A DNA stretch of 64,000 nucleotides from Mucor racemosus (lineage: Eukaryota > Mucoromycota > Mucoromycetes > Mucorales > Mucoraceae), in contig JAPEHQ010000014.1 of the NCBI GenBank assembly GCA_027405735.1, positions 620,001-684,000 on the forward strand, written 5' to 3'. Shown piece by piece: positions 1 through 11,215 of the stretch. The position numbers were made by a program, and so were the translations under genes. Within the stretch, counting starts at the first letter, position 1. Each line of letters starts with the position of its first letter. Below the pieces are notes generated by a model. It was not told where the DNA came from. It saw only the letters and a program-made list of their open reading frames with translations, and ran no database searches.

Positions 1-361
1 CACCAGTCGTGATCTTATGAGCAGGGAAAATGGGTGGTAATATATTTGGATTAGCAAGCTCAAGGTCAATCAAACTGTATAAATTTTTTTGAGTCTTTTA
101 AGCAATTTCAAAACATTTCAATCAAACATGTACCTTTTTCCTCCTAAACCTGTTCGCATACCTTTATACATCATTAGTCTAGTTCATTTTACTTTTTTTA
201 CAAAGTGTGCTCATACCTGTCACCTTGAGGCCAACAAGAGCTACACCTCGACGTTGTAATTGAATTGGAGCATAAGCAGATAATAATTTGAGAGTATCTT
301 CAACATCTATTTTTCTTTCCGTCTCTACTAATTCGATTTGATGAGCAATAAACTTTTCCAT
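1..361 (-). CDS. IGHMBP2/Hcs1-type SF1 DNA/RNA helicase, 5' part (runs off the window)
   Basis: Only the N-terminus lies in the window; the gene continues past base 1. Three exons can be joined: 361-217, a 28-nt exon 161-134, and 74 to 1. Each junction is GT..AG and the frame is continuous. The product starts MEKFIAHQIELVETER, then has QLQRRGVALVGLKVTG, MRTGLGGKS across the small exon, LIDLE, and an LPP..F..HKITTG stretch. This order (acidic helix, LQ+KGVAL..LKV, TGLGGK+LVDLE, LP.F..GD) is the characteristic pre-helicase region of SMUBP2/IGHMBP2 and fungal Hcs1, 5'-3' helicases linked to DNA polymerase alpha or to tRNA and ribosome functions. The helicase motifs themselves lie outside the window. 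The tiny exon would be missed by simple ORF calling. Family assignment is good; the choice among orthologues is not decided. Confidence 0.8.
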
Positions 362-1594
362 ATTGATGTTTTGATAAAAGTAACCGACGCAGCAATTATG
401 TAACGCGCATTAATAGTTTCAAATAGTTAAGGGTTCATTTAGGACTTGCGCTTAAGAGTGTCCCGACGTTGATAACCAAACTCCTCATTATAAAAGGATA
501 CCATTGGCTATATTTAAGTATTATCGCCTTCTAATAACGCAGCCCTGTTCTATGTATTTGCTGTATTCGACATTTGCACTTGAAACATTTTTACATTTGT
601 AAATCGATCTGTAAAGCTATAACTTCAGTTATAAACTTGCACCAGAACTCCGCTTAGAAGTTTCCCGAAAACAGAAGAACCGTGAATACATTGTATAATA
701 GCATATGTTGGTATCTCATTCGCTTTTACTGCTGCAGCATCTAATATCAGTTTGGTGATGCTGGAATACCCCCCGAGAGGCGGCAACTCATTAGGATCTC
801 TATCCCTTGATGTGTTATAATTACTGCCAGTAAACATTAAAGCAAAACAAAAACGTTATACCCAGTTTTCAAAGAATTTTGTAAGTCTCGATTCATTAAT
901 TGAGACTATATATGAATTACCCACATGTTTAATAGCATCCCAAATAATGCTTCGTATTTTTTATTCTTCACAAAATACATTTTTAATGACTTTATGATAC
1001 AATGCTTAATGCTCACTGCAAAATAATACGCACTGTGAGCGATGTTTGATAAAGCCAAATAGATCGAAATGATCGTTGTTCAGCTTCTTGCTCTGTTTAT
1101 TCTGCTGTAAACGCAAGCAGAGCAATTCTTGGCCTTTATGTGCAATTATGTATCTTTATTAAAATCAAACAAGATTAAATTTTAGGGCTTTGTTCAGATG
1201 CTGTTTGTATTTCTGAAACTAAATTTAAAAGCAATGAATGTGAGCACGGATTTGACTTGGTCTGTGTAAATTCAGGAACAAGATGTACAGTAGTAATTCA
1301 ATTTTAGTGCATTTATATTAAACCCAAAACATATAGAAGACTTCAATGTGTAAGATAATATATGAACTTGATTAAATTTCTTTGCATGTAATACGCGCAT
1401 ATAGTAAAACGATACGAAAAATTGCATAAATGTGATAAATTCATACATGATCGAACAAATATATCTACATCAAAAGGACTAAATTACATTTCCTTGCTGT
1501 TGTATATGATGCTTATTTAAAAAGAATAAATGCACACAATATTAAACATATAAGCGCTGCTATTATTCATGCTATTTGATTTATTTAAACAATT
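362..1594. other. Intergenic stretch without a supported gene
   Basis: This AT-rich stretch lies between the helicase and the coiled-coil gene. A 70-codon minus-strand frame (837-625) and a Cys-containing plus frame around 1183-1306 (40 codons, five Cys) are open. Neither has a recognisable domain or a convincing start or splice context, so they are not called as genes. The first few hundred bases above 361 presumably hold the helicase promoter. Confidence 0.5.
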
Positions 1595-1709
1595 AAAACT
1601 TGTATAAAACATCATGATAGATCCATTATTATCAGCTTCTTGAAAAAACTTGTATAAAACATCATGATAGATCCATTATTATCAGCTTCTTGAAAAAACT
1701 TGTATAAAT
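1595..1709. repeat. 50-bp direct tandem duplication abutting a stop codon
   Basis: Two complete 50-bp units start at 1595 and 1645 (each begins AAAACTTGTATAAAACATCA). A third truncated unit of about 15 bp starts at 1695 and runs to within a base of the stop codon of the minus-strand coiled-coil gene. The units look identical, so the duplication is recent or maintained. It would lie in the 3' UTR of that gene. Confidence 0.9.
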
Positions 1710-1710
1710 A

Positions 1711-2421
1711 CTAATCTTCTTCTTCGTCGCTTTGCTCTTCTTCAGATGTAATATATGATTCCAAAGTTTCTTCAATTTGGTCTAATTCTGATTGAATTGA
1801 TTTGAATCTTTCACGAACATCTGCTTGCTCTGTTTTTAAATCTTCTTCTTTTTCATTCAGACCTTCTTCTTTCTCTTCTATGTCATATTCTTCCTGGTCA
1901 AGCCCTTCTTGTTCACCTTCTACTTGCTCAAGGTTTTCTTCCACTTCCTCAAGCTCACATCTAAAATAGTCTCTCTTCTCAGTTAAACGACTAATGTCTT
2001 CATCAAATCTATCTGTTCCATATTCCATCTCTCTTTTTTCAGCGTACACTTGTTTCATTTGCTTTTCCACGTAATACAATTTACTAAGCAAGTCTTCCTT
2101 TTCCTCACACAAGTCTTCGTACTGGGTCTCAAGGTCATTTTGCTCGCGATGGTATTCTCTTTCTTCTTCCTCAACACCTTCAATTTCTTCATCTAAAACC
2201 TCAATATTCTCTTGAATCTCTTCTTTTCTCTCATATAAGCGATTACGTTCCGTCTCCAAAGAACAAGCTTCATGATCAATTTCTTTCTTTCTTTCTTTCA
2301 GTGATTCTTGCTCATCAATTGTAGTCTCTAATTCTGTTTCAATCTCATCTTGTCTTTCATTGAGCTCGTTTAGTTCAGTGTATAAATGACTTTTCTCTTC
2401 AATTAACTCTTGTTTTGACAT
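1711..2421 (-). CDS. Highly acidic coiled-coil protein of unknown function
   Basis: This is an intronless frame of 236 residues starting MSKQELIEEKSHL. Nearly the whole chain (about residues 5-222) is Glu/Lys/Gln/Leu-rich with repeated E-x-L-E-E patterns expected of a long alpha-helical coiled coil, and it has only four Cys. It ends in an acidic tail (EEEQSDEEED). No signal peptide, membrane segment or catalytic motif is visible. Coiled coils of this composition resemble parts of SMC, myosin or golgin proteins by low complexity only, so no family is claimed. It is probably a scaffold or dimerisation protein, which is inference from composition. The ATG is the first in frame, and the 3' end abuts a tandem 50-bp duplication. 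Confidence 0.65.
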   Translation of the reverse strand: MSKQELIEEKSHLYTELNELNERQDEIETELETTIDEQESLKERKKEIDHEACSLETERNRLYERKEEIQENIEVLDEEIEGVEEEEREYHREQNDLETQYEDLCEEKEDLLSKLYYVEKQMKQVYAEKREMEYGTDRFDEDISRLTEKRDYFRCELEEVEENLEQVEGEQEGLDQEEYDIEEKEEGLNEKEEDLKTEQADVRERFKSIQSELDQIEETLESYITSEEEQSDEEED

Positions 2422-4139
2422 GTTAGCTTGGTTAGTGATGTATATATTTTATTGGTATATTTTCTATGGAAAAAGTTACATGATATAAACAGGAAACCGG
2501 TTTCAAGCAATTGATTGTAATGTCCAAGTCACTGATACTGTTGTTCGCTAATATCCAACATGAAAACCTTGAAATATAAGTAGATTCTCTATTAAATATA
2601 ACTCTCATCTTCCAATCGACTTGAGAGATGAGCTCATGGCTGGATATAACTGTATATTAAAATGCGATGAGCTTCATTTTATTATTCATGCGATAAATCA
2701 GCTTTTATATATACACTCTACATTTACGGAATCATTATATCGATCTTTATTTCACTTCAAATATTCAATGAAATGCGTTTTTATGATTAGATTTGTACGG
2801 AAAACAGTGCTGCTTCAAAATAAATTTCCCCATATATTCATTTTTCAAATATATTATCAGAATAACATCTATATACATTATATGGTTTTTCAAAAGAGTT
2901 TATACAAGCAATGCACTTTTATGCATGTCAATTTTATACTGACTACAACAATAGAGCGGAAAGTATTGATGTCAAGCTAATGCAACTTCATAATTCATTT
3001 GGCCTTTATCTTGGTCTCCTCTTAAATTATGATTGTAATCCACCAGTGAAAGCTCACAGTTGTAACTTCCCAGAAGCCGGAGAGGTTCTATTTTTACATA
3101 TGGTCCTACCTAAAGGGAAATTCCTTAAAAGGTTATTTGTAACCACACGTATCATAGAGGCAATTACCATGAATTGAAATATACTGTGTATGAATTTTTA
3201 GATAAATCAGATAAGAAGTGAAATGATATTAGTAAAAGATTTATATGCATCTGTCAAAATATAAGAAGAGAAAAAAAAAAAGGAATTTGAACGATATGTT
3301 TATCGATGGTTTGTTGTGTACAGCCATAATCTCGCACAACAGAGGGAAATCGATCATTTTGCATATCAAATTTGTCATCGTCTTTATGACAGTGGTTACA
3401 GTTCACACACGCACATTATCGGAAAAACCGAGAAATTCAATGTGGGAAGAAGCAGAATGGATGACATGATATGCAAATTTGATTGCTGGATTTTTTTAAT
3501 TATTTAGTAGATATTGTCAATTAAAAAAATGTTAATATATTATACATGATTTGAGCTTTTGATTCATATATACTTGGGTTAATACTGCAAGTGATAACGT
3601 TTGATGAAAACTCTTGAAAATATATGTAATACCCATTTTTAACATAAAAAAACTGATCAATTTTTTTTCCCAGATCGATTTCTCTCTCGGCCTGAATTTT
3701 CTTTTTATACATGTCAATGTAATGAAGCTTTTAGGCCTATTCATGTTATGTATAAATTATCTTGGTTTCGAATTGATTATTCAGGTAGTTTTCCTCAATT
3801 TCGAATCAAATGTGATACAAGCAAAGGGTAAGGTTTAATTGCAGATATCACTAAATGTAACACTAGAATAAATACAGCACAAACCAATAAACTCTAAATC
3901 TCCACACAAGTATTTTGTTTGTAGTGTATATATTGCAATACATGTATTTATTTTGTTTGTATGTATATATAAAGAATAAGAGGGGGATTATACATAATGT
4001 TATACACATATGTCGAAAAAAGAAAAGGTTAAATTATCATATAAATGTATATATAGTAAGTAAGATAATAATAATATAAAATATACAGTAGTAGTATTAG
4101 TGTATTAGTAGTGTAGTCAAGGTTTATACAGCAATCTTC
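2422..4139. other. Intergenic stretch with scattered short frames, no supported gene
   Basis: The sequence is AT-rich between two minus-strand genes. Overlapping short frames occur at 2911-3177 and about 3277-3507 (plus). The second has unusually protein-like composition but lacks a recognisable domain, a start or splice partners. About 3900-4130 is low-complexity 3' flank of the receptor-like gene. Confidence 0.4.
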
Positions 4140-5383
4140 TTATGGGTTTCTTCTATCAGGTGATTGCCATAACCAATCTCGAACCATTTGTTCTCCAGGT
4201 TGACCTGGCTGTTGATGATGATGTTGTTGTTGTTGTTGTAATTGATGAGATGATTGCATATTAAGATCACTCATATCATTGCTACGTTCCCAGGATGGGC
4301 GTCTGATCTTATGAGGGGATCTGGTTTGTTCGTATTCCATGTAACCAATGTCATCATCACCATATCTTCTTGATTGAGGAGATGAAGTATCAATTCGGCT
4401 GATACTACCACTAGTCATGCCACGCATAGGAATATCATGACGACCTACATTAGTTGGGCTAGTTGGTGACACATATCTAGCTTGTTGTTGTTTAATATCC
4501 ATCATGGAAAACATAACAGGTTGGCTACTATAAGGATCTTCAACAGCGAGATTACGTTGTTGTTGTTGTTGTTGCATTTGTTGATAAGACATTTGAGATT
4601 CAGGTGGAGATAATGGTCTACCTATACCAGCTGAAGAGGTTAACGGCATTGTATCATTCGAAAGTGAATGAGGGTAATCGACTGTAACTGGAGACATGGC
4701 ACGCATGAAACCACCACCATTAGGATTATTGACATTGTTGTTTGTAGAAATGGCAGCACCAATGAATTTACCATCAGATGTGACATTTTCAGAAATACCA
4801 CGAGTACTTTCATTGACAACAAAGTTATTTGTTCTTCCATCGTTATTATGATTACCACCAGTAGAGGCCTGTGCTCTAGTTTGAGTTTGATTGGCATAAG
4901 AATCATTGTTGCTAAGGGAAGTACCACCAATCTCACGGGTATATTGAGGACGGGGGTGAAAAATAGAAATCTAAATATGGTGATTGTTAGTTCAACCGTG
5001 GATCATATTGTATTCTTTTTTGTTAACGTACCAAAAGTAGCAAAAGGAAAACTGTACAAATATTAACATTGGCAATAATTAGATCAGTAGCAAATTTGTT
5101 TGTATTAATAATCTTATGCTCAGTTAAGCCATCAGAGCATAGAACAATGAATGAAGCGGCATAACAAAAGAGAATGATTGAAATTAATACATTCATGTCT
5201 TTGAAATAAGCCAATCTAGACGCAATGGCCTTATTGCTTTTACTATTATTATTTCTCTGAGATAATGCGATAATTCGTCTAAACCTAAAGTGTGACCTAA
5301 CACCCAATAAAGATGTAATTAAAGCTTTTTTTTTTTTGCGTTAATGAATGAGAAATATATTCACATGGTAGTCGTACTACTTG

Positions 5384-5422
<39 letters not shown>

Positions 5423-6169
5423 GTACCTTCAATGCCATAAGCCAATTGAGGAATTCCCTCTCTTTTATTGACATCGTTTCTAAAAACCCATTGAAGAATT
5501 GGGAACATGGCCATACTTCCGAGGGCCCTGATTTTTAGAATTCGGTTAATAAAATACCAAAAGAAATCTATTGTTACAATTACCAGAAAATGTAGAATTT
5601 GAATTCAAATGAACCCATAAAATTCTTTTTTGCTACAGTATTTGAAAGATAGTTCCAGAATGATTGCATCAAGAAGAACACACCAACTTGCAATGAGAAA
5701 GTAACGCATTCAACATAATCCATTGCCTAAAAACCAAAAAAAAAAAAAAAAAAAAAAAAAGGGTTGGTACAACAGATTTCAGAGATTGAATGTAACACAA
5801 TTTTTATATATTGTTCCAATCAAAATTACCATCATATTTGTTTGATGTTTAGAAGACCACATAGCAAATGGTTTTGTAATGATTTGGCCTTCATAAACGG
5901 TGAATCCTTCTTCATATTTTACATAGGTGGATACGATGTCTATACAATTGAACTGTGAGTGCATGTTGCAATGTGCTTATTTAGGTTGATTATTTACCCC
6001 ACATGAACTGCATTAGTATCATTAGCGTTATCAGGATGGTAACAATCGACTTTAATTCTCCAGAAATAATAGATTTCCATTTCAAACATCTGAATTTATC
6101 GCCTTTATAAACACTATAAGCGAAATAGACCGAAATATATGTCCAAATTGTGCATCTTTCTATTGTCAT
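4140..6169 (-). CDS. Seven-transmembrane receptor-like protein with Gln/Asn-rich cytoplasmic tail
   Basis: Six exons join in frame: 6169-5998, 5939-5830, 5726-5584, 5527-5427, 5324-5032 and 4970-4140, giving about 549 residues. Hydrophobic segments in order are WTYISVYFAY, a helix ending LMILMQFMW, the helix after AMDYVECV, FYIFWALGSMAMFPI, ALITSLLGV, the helix after MNVLIS, and FATDLI..LLLLL. This suits seven membrane helices. A basic loop (RSHFRFRRIIALSQRN) lies between helices 5 and 6, as in fungal GPCR-like proteins. The last exon encodes a long soluble tail rich in Gln, Asn and Ser, with polyQ and HHHH runs. Likely a surface receptor; ligand and coupling are unknown. The 5' end is uncertain: an open frame with a plausible donor just upstream (about 6320-6235) could add an extracellular segment containing an NIS glycosylation site. 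Confidence 0.7.
5389..5418. repeat. (TG)15 microsatellite in an intron
   Basis: A perfect dinucleotide run sits just inside the donor end of intron 4 of the receptor-like gene (CA repeat on its coding strand). Confidence 0.95.
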
Positions 6170-6556
6170 TCAGAATGCATTAGTTCATATATTTTTCCTC
6201 AATTAGTTCAGTAATTCATACCTAGATATGAAAAATCACTACAGACAGAATTAAAGGGGGATACTTGGTTAGATGAAATGTTTATATGCTTTGTACATTG
6301 TAAAAAGTTACCTCAAATGGGTCATTATAAAATTTTGCTTATATATAAATAAAAAAAAAGGAAATTGAAAGAGGGAAAGAAGAAATAAATAATATTCCAT
6401 TAGTCAAAGCCGAATATATACTGAGTTGCTTGATACTGTACGACTATGGCATAGTTAAAGAGGATCTTGTAAAAATTGCTAGTGTAACTGCTTTTCTTAT
6501 TTTGGCCCCTCTCAAATCTGATTTTTATTCAGGAACCTTTTCACGAGTCTTTAGAC

Positions 6557-6563
6557 TATAAAA
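6557..6563 (+). promoter_or_regulatory. TATA box of the GPI-protein gene
   Basis: TATAAAA occurs 164 bp upstream of the ATG at 6727. It is followed by a T/C-rich leader typical of strongly expressed fungal genes. Confidence 0.6.
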
Positions 6564-6726
6564 GGGGTGTATTCATTTATACGGAGTTGATTAAGGCTAT
6601 ACCTCTTCTTCTTCTTTGTTCGCTTCGCTCTTTCTTTTATTCTTTTTTAAATCTTTCTTTTTCACTCATTTTTTTCTTTCCTCTTCTTCAACATCTATTT
6701 TACTTTTTCTTCATTATTCATCAAAA

Positions 6727-7371
6727 ATGAAACTCAGTCTACTTTTAACAACTTCGATTTCAACTCTTTTCTACATTGCATCAGCAGCTTCACCATTCGA
6801 TGTTCACCCAGTTGCTCTTGAAAAGAGAGATCACGGCTTACCTTACGCTACTTTACCATCAGCTACCTGCGCAACTCCATCCACTTGCAGCAGTATTTCT
6901 GGAAATGTAACTTGTCGTTGTAGTGATACTATTACTACATGTATCAACACAAGTGGTCAATATTGTTGGGGTTCTATTTCATTGAATTCAACTTCATGTC
7001 CTACTGTACCTGATTCATGTACATCTACTTTGACTGGAACTACTACTTCTTGTCTTTGTGATTCTACCAATGTCCTTTGTGTAGATAATGCCAACAATTA
7101 TTGTTATGGTGCAATTAGTGGTAGTGTTGTTTCTGTTTTACCTATTCCTTATGCTGCTTCTGCTTCTGCTTCTGCCTCTGCTTCTGCTTCTGCTTCTGCC
7201 TCTGCATCTGTCGCTGTAGGAGGTGGCACTACAAATCCTACCATGTCTGTTGTTGACGCTCCTTCTGTCGCTGCAAGTGCTACACCTTCAACTTCTGGAT
7301 CAAACAAGTTGGCCGGTGGTTCCATTTTGACATTAGGATGTGCTGCTTTGATTGCTTATATTGCTATCTAA
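6727..7371 (+). CDS. Secreted, Kex2-processed, GPI-anchored Cys-rich cell-surface protein
   Basis: This is an intronless frame of 214 residues from the ATG at 6727; an upstream in-frame ATG at 6616 would only add a T/C-leader translation. It starts with a signal peptide (MKLSLLLTT to about ASA). A Kex2-type site follows in VALEKRDHG (KR at about 36-37), so a short propeptide is probably removed. Next come two related Cys-rich blocks, each with TC/SC..C.C...T.C....YC, suggesting an internal duplication. An (Ala-Ser)n run, a Ser/Thr/Ala-rich stalk and a C-terminal hydrophobic segment after SGSNKLAGGS make a standard GPI-addition signal. It is likely a wall or membrane surface protein. It is not a CFEM domain by Cys spacing. 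AATAAA at 7607 is a possible polyadenylation signal. Confidence 0.8.
   Translation: MKLSLLLTTSISTLFYIASAASPFDVHPVALEKRDHGLPYATLPSATCATPSTCSSISGNVTCRCSDTITTCINTSGQYCWGSISLNSTSCPTVPDSCTSTLTGTTTSCLCDSTNVLCVDNANNYCYGAISGSVVSVLPIPYAASASASASASASASASASVAVGGGTTNPTMSVVDAPSVAASATPSTSGSNKLAGGSILTLGCAALIAYIAI
7160..7210. repeat. GCTTCT/GCCTCT hexamer repeat coding for (Ala-Ser)n
   Basis: A coding microsatellite within the GPI-protein gene encodes about eight Ala-Ser units with synonymous variation. Length polymorphism would alter the stalk without breaking the frame. Confidence 0.9.
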
Positions 7372-8734
7372 TTTTTTTTCTTTTTCTTTTTTGATTATTA
7401 TTAAAAAAAAAAAAACTCAATGATATTCTCTCCTTACATTCAATGTTTTACTTTTTTTTTCTTTTTTTTTTTCCTTTTTTATTTATAGATCTTTACACTA
7501 CTATTCCATTATTTTACCATATTTCCTAAACAACAACAACCATTCATTATTTATCACCAAACAAAATCAGAGCTATGTCCAAAATGTATTTTGTGCACAC
7601 TATTTTAATAAAATTAAATTTATTAGCAAATATTCATTGTGTTTATTGTTTTATCTAATATTTTTGTGAGCCATTTAAGCGATTATGTTGGAACAAATGT
7701 TTACATTTGTTGAATGTATTTCTCGATTTTCTTTTCTCTCTGCTTTGTTAATTTTTTTTTTTCCTTCTTTTTTTTCTATCAAAAAAAGAGAATTATGTTT
7801 AGATTTATTAAAAACTAATAATAAACTTCTGCAGTTACACAAACACCATAATAAAATTTTCTTTATTTCATTATATTTGTTTATATTATCTATTGATTTT
7901 TGGGATTTTGACGTGGTTCTTATCCGAGTCATTATGCCGTATAGCTTCCGCATATTTTATTCTTTGACTTAATCATTGTATTGTCTAGAACATGGATTCC
8001 TCCTTGGCACGCACAACTTTTTTTTTTATATCTCCCTCTCATCAAACACTTTTTTACTGTAACACATTATTTTTTACTAATTATATACGAGTCTCAGTGT
8101 ATACCTATGTAATACCTACTGGCAATACCAACTCAACTTGATATATACACACAACATGATGGCCAAGCAATTTTGTGTATATTCAAATATACTATACAAA
8201 TCATTGTTTAACATAATTAAACATCCGGCCCCTTGAATCAGGAAAATGCACCATTTCAATGAGTGTAATATTGCGGCGGCGATGACATTTAATTATATTA
8301 AATACATACAAAGCCTTTCGAAATACACAAGTTGTCAATGAAATTCTCTTGGCTGTTTTTCATACAGATATTTTGAATTTGTTCATCAAAATACTACTCA
8401 AATCAATCAATTCTTGTTACAGAGTGGTGAAAAAAAAAAGAAGGAGGGTTGAACTGTACCTCCTCTTCTCTCTTTCCCTGCATTTTATTTAATTCCGGGC
8501 TAAATATATATATATCCATAAAGTCCATGTAAAACGCCTTAAGGGTTGTAAATTTGTAAAAAGGGTTAAAATTATACTGTATAATTGAAATGCCCGAACT
8601 TTATTATGGTATACACTACTAGACACACTATCCGATGGGGCTTTGATATTACGGTAAAACCACAACATTTGGACACTGCTGAATAAATGTAAATTGGTCG
8701 CATTAAGTTATCTATTTCTAAATTTGTTCTATAT
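7372..8734. other. 3' flank and intergenic region, no gene seen
   Basis: T-rich and A-rich tracts and the probable AATAAA (7607-7612) of the GPI gene are present. Open frames on both strands at 7675-7972 are low-complexity shadows. Confidence 0.5.
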
Positions 8735-9845
8735 CTCACAACAGATTCAAAAATGTGTACAACCTTCTGTTTTTCCCTTGAAAACTGGGTCTCACTTTTC
8801 GTCCCTGCTCTACTTTTTGTTTTCACTAAATAACACCAAGAAAAATTATATGTCAATGTACCTGAGATGTTCAGCTTTAATCCAAAAATAAGTATCCGGA
8901 AATATCCTACTTTTTGCAGGTAGTATTAATTTTTCAACGCTAATGTTTCAGATTTTTTACGCGTATTTCACAGCTAAAGGATTGAAAACTTTGAGGCTTC
9001 ATATCTCTACGAAAAATTAAGCTAACCTAACACTTTTTAGTAATGAAACTTACTTGTTTTAACGTGCTCTATAACATATATCAGTATCAAAAACTTTTGA
9101 GCACTTTTATTTTCTTTTCATTTTTTTTTTTTTGGTATTTTTGTAATAGATTTCAAAATATTCGTTATATTGAGCAGTATTTTTTTAAAAATTCATGTCA
9201 TCAAGCTCGTTGGGCTCTCTCAGACCCAATTTAGATTTTTTCAAAATATTGATTTTTCGGGGAGATATCCTCAAAAATGTGTACAAAAATAAACCTTCGT
9301 TTCTAGCCTCAGTTTTTCCCCTATATACCCTCATCCCAAATTCTGAATTTGAAAAAAAATCGACAAAAATCTTGTTTTCTCTACGAAAAATGCAGCTAGC
9401 GAGTCCAGAGATAGCTTGATCATTAGATGATTTGCTTGTGCATTATGTCCATAATTCATATCTAAAATAATTTTATAAAAAGTGATGTGTATCTTCAAAA
9501 AACCTTCAAATTTTCAATTGCATTTTGTGCAAAATTTAATATAAAAAATTTGCCTGAATATTATTTAAGTGCATGCAGAATCCAAAACTCTACAGAAACT
9601 ATTTAATACGCTAGCTCAACTTACTTTGCAGTTCATAAGCCATTAACGATTTTGTTTTTTCAAACTTTTTTGGGTCATTTCGACAACAAATCGATTTTAG
9701 AACTCAATTAATATAAGCTGTAAGCTGTAATGCGAACTATTATTTTGATTATCTCGACCAACAATCAATATTTTTTGCTGAAACAAAAACTACAGAGTAG
9801 CTTTTGATTGGACCTATCTTGAGAATACAAAAAATAAGGACCCTA
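8735..9845 (+). repeat. Interspersed repeat R1, copy 1
   Basis: This is the first of four copies of a 1.1-1.2-kb unclassified repeat; the others are 40225-41160 (minus), 53535-55470 (plus, split) and 60285-61460 (minus). Shared landmarks in order are AAAACTGGGTCTCA, a 'cactaaataac.ccaagaaaaa' block, TTAAGCTA.CCTAACACTTTTTA, CCCTCATCCCAAATTCTGAATTTG, ACTTTGCAG.TCAT.AGC, and CAATATTTTTTGCTGAAA near the end. No terminal inverted repeat or target duplication was recognised. In the antisense direction a short frame beginning MRVY stays open in all four copies. Confidence 0.85.
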
Positions 9846-10057
9846 ATTTAGATATTCAATTTTTTACAATCACTATAAGGTCAACCTTAATCAATATTAG
9901 ACCAATGAATTTATATTTTGGTATTAACTCTTTTATTTTTGGACAGATACCAATGATTTATAGAGGAAATATACATTTTCTCTGAAGATTTGAAGTAATC
10001 CGACAATTCGACTCAACAATATTGGACGATAAATTCGAAAATCATCTGAAAAACATC

Positions 10058-10308
10058 TGTAACAACCTATGATATATCATAAGTTTATCCAGATGTAGAA
10101 ATCCAGGAACAACTATTGAAATCCAACATGGCATGACATTTAGTAACTCATACTAAATGTCATACATAACCACTAGCATTAACAGCGACTATCAGGAACA
10201 TTCAGGAACAATCCGTAGCAATGAAACATATAAATACGAAGCATCAATGAATTAATAAAATGTATCTTTTAGCAGAGTATTTTTATATTAGTATCTTTTG
10301 ATATAACA
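10058..10308. mobile_element. Possible short solo LTR
   Basis: The stretch begins TGTAACAACC and ends GATATAACA, giving LTR-like TG..CA ends with weak inverted similarity. Inside, CATATAAATACG followed by AATTAATAAAATG resembles a promoter/polyadenylation pair. It lies between repeat R1 and a CACTA-like fragment. No target-site duplication is visible, so this is tentative. Confidence 0.3.
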
Positions 10309-11215
10309 AGCAGCATTACGGCGCATGAACCATAATAAACTAACAAACAAAATAGGCAATAATATCTGTTATCATAGAAACATACATTTTTCTACCAGAA
10401 AAACTGTCTGTCATATCATACATTCATTAAAAAATTGCAAAAACGAACCCGTAGAGCAACGCCGTAATTGAGCATAGCAAGATCGAACGGCTAAGTCTTT
10501 TATACTATGGTACAGTATATGTAAGTTTTAAATAAAAAGGCGTTTTTTTTTACTTTTCTTATATTTAACCACATACGGTTTGAAAATTCAGACTTTGTAG
10601 CGAACATTTTCGGGACTCATTTTATCCTTACCAACACTCATGATTTTTATCAAAAATCAGAAAAATCAAATTTTGATACCAAAATCAACGTTTAAATATA
10701 CTACATTGTGAGAGGAAATTGTAGCCATGACTAATACACATGTTATAAAAGCTTAATATTAAATGTTAAGTAATGAAAATTTGTACTTTTGTCCCAAAAA
10801 CGGATTTTTGGTTAAAGGATTTTCATCTAATACTTTGCAATAAAAATATTTATTATTTTTTATTGAGCAAATAGAGCGCTAAATTCTGTATATGTGTATA
10901 TTTTTTATTTTTATAATTGATAGTATAATTAACTCTAGATTTGCAAAATCAGAAAAGAAAAATTAAAAAATGTCAAAATTGATGATCTGGACAAAAATAA
11001 TTTTAGAAATTAATATTCCGCTTATAGGCCTTGTGAGTCTTAAAAATAAGAGATTTTATGATACCTGAGAACTTTTTTAAGAATTAATGATGCTGTATCC
11101 ACTTGATTCAATTTTATTACTGTAAACCTTTATACACGTTAATATTTTGTGTTAGTTTAATTTGATGATAATATAGTCTTACTTTATGATTATTGCGCTA
11201 GAGGTGATTTACATT
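10309..11215 (+). mobile_element. CACTA-like element, internal fragment (no termini)
   Basis: This is about 0.9 kb homologous to the inner body of the element family that makes up 23809-39383. Shared blocks include CTGTCATATCATACA, the 'gagcaacg.cgtaattgagcatagcaagatcgaa' region, ACCAAAATCAACGTTTAAAT and GATGATCTGGACAA. It stops near GGTGATTTACATTAAG, where the larger copies continue into the captured WD40 exon. Terminal and subterminal regions are missing. Confidence 0.8.

Noticed and set aside
625..837. 70-codon minus-strand frame
   Set aside because: No domain, splice partners or conserved features; within the range expected by chance in this sequence.
1069..1306. Possible two-exon secreted Cys-rich peptide (MIVVQLLALF signal-like exon plus a five-Cys frame)
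   Set aside because: The available donor and acceptor phases do not keep the Cys-rich frame open; joined, it stops within about ten codons.
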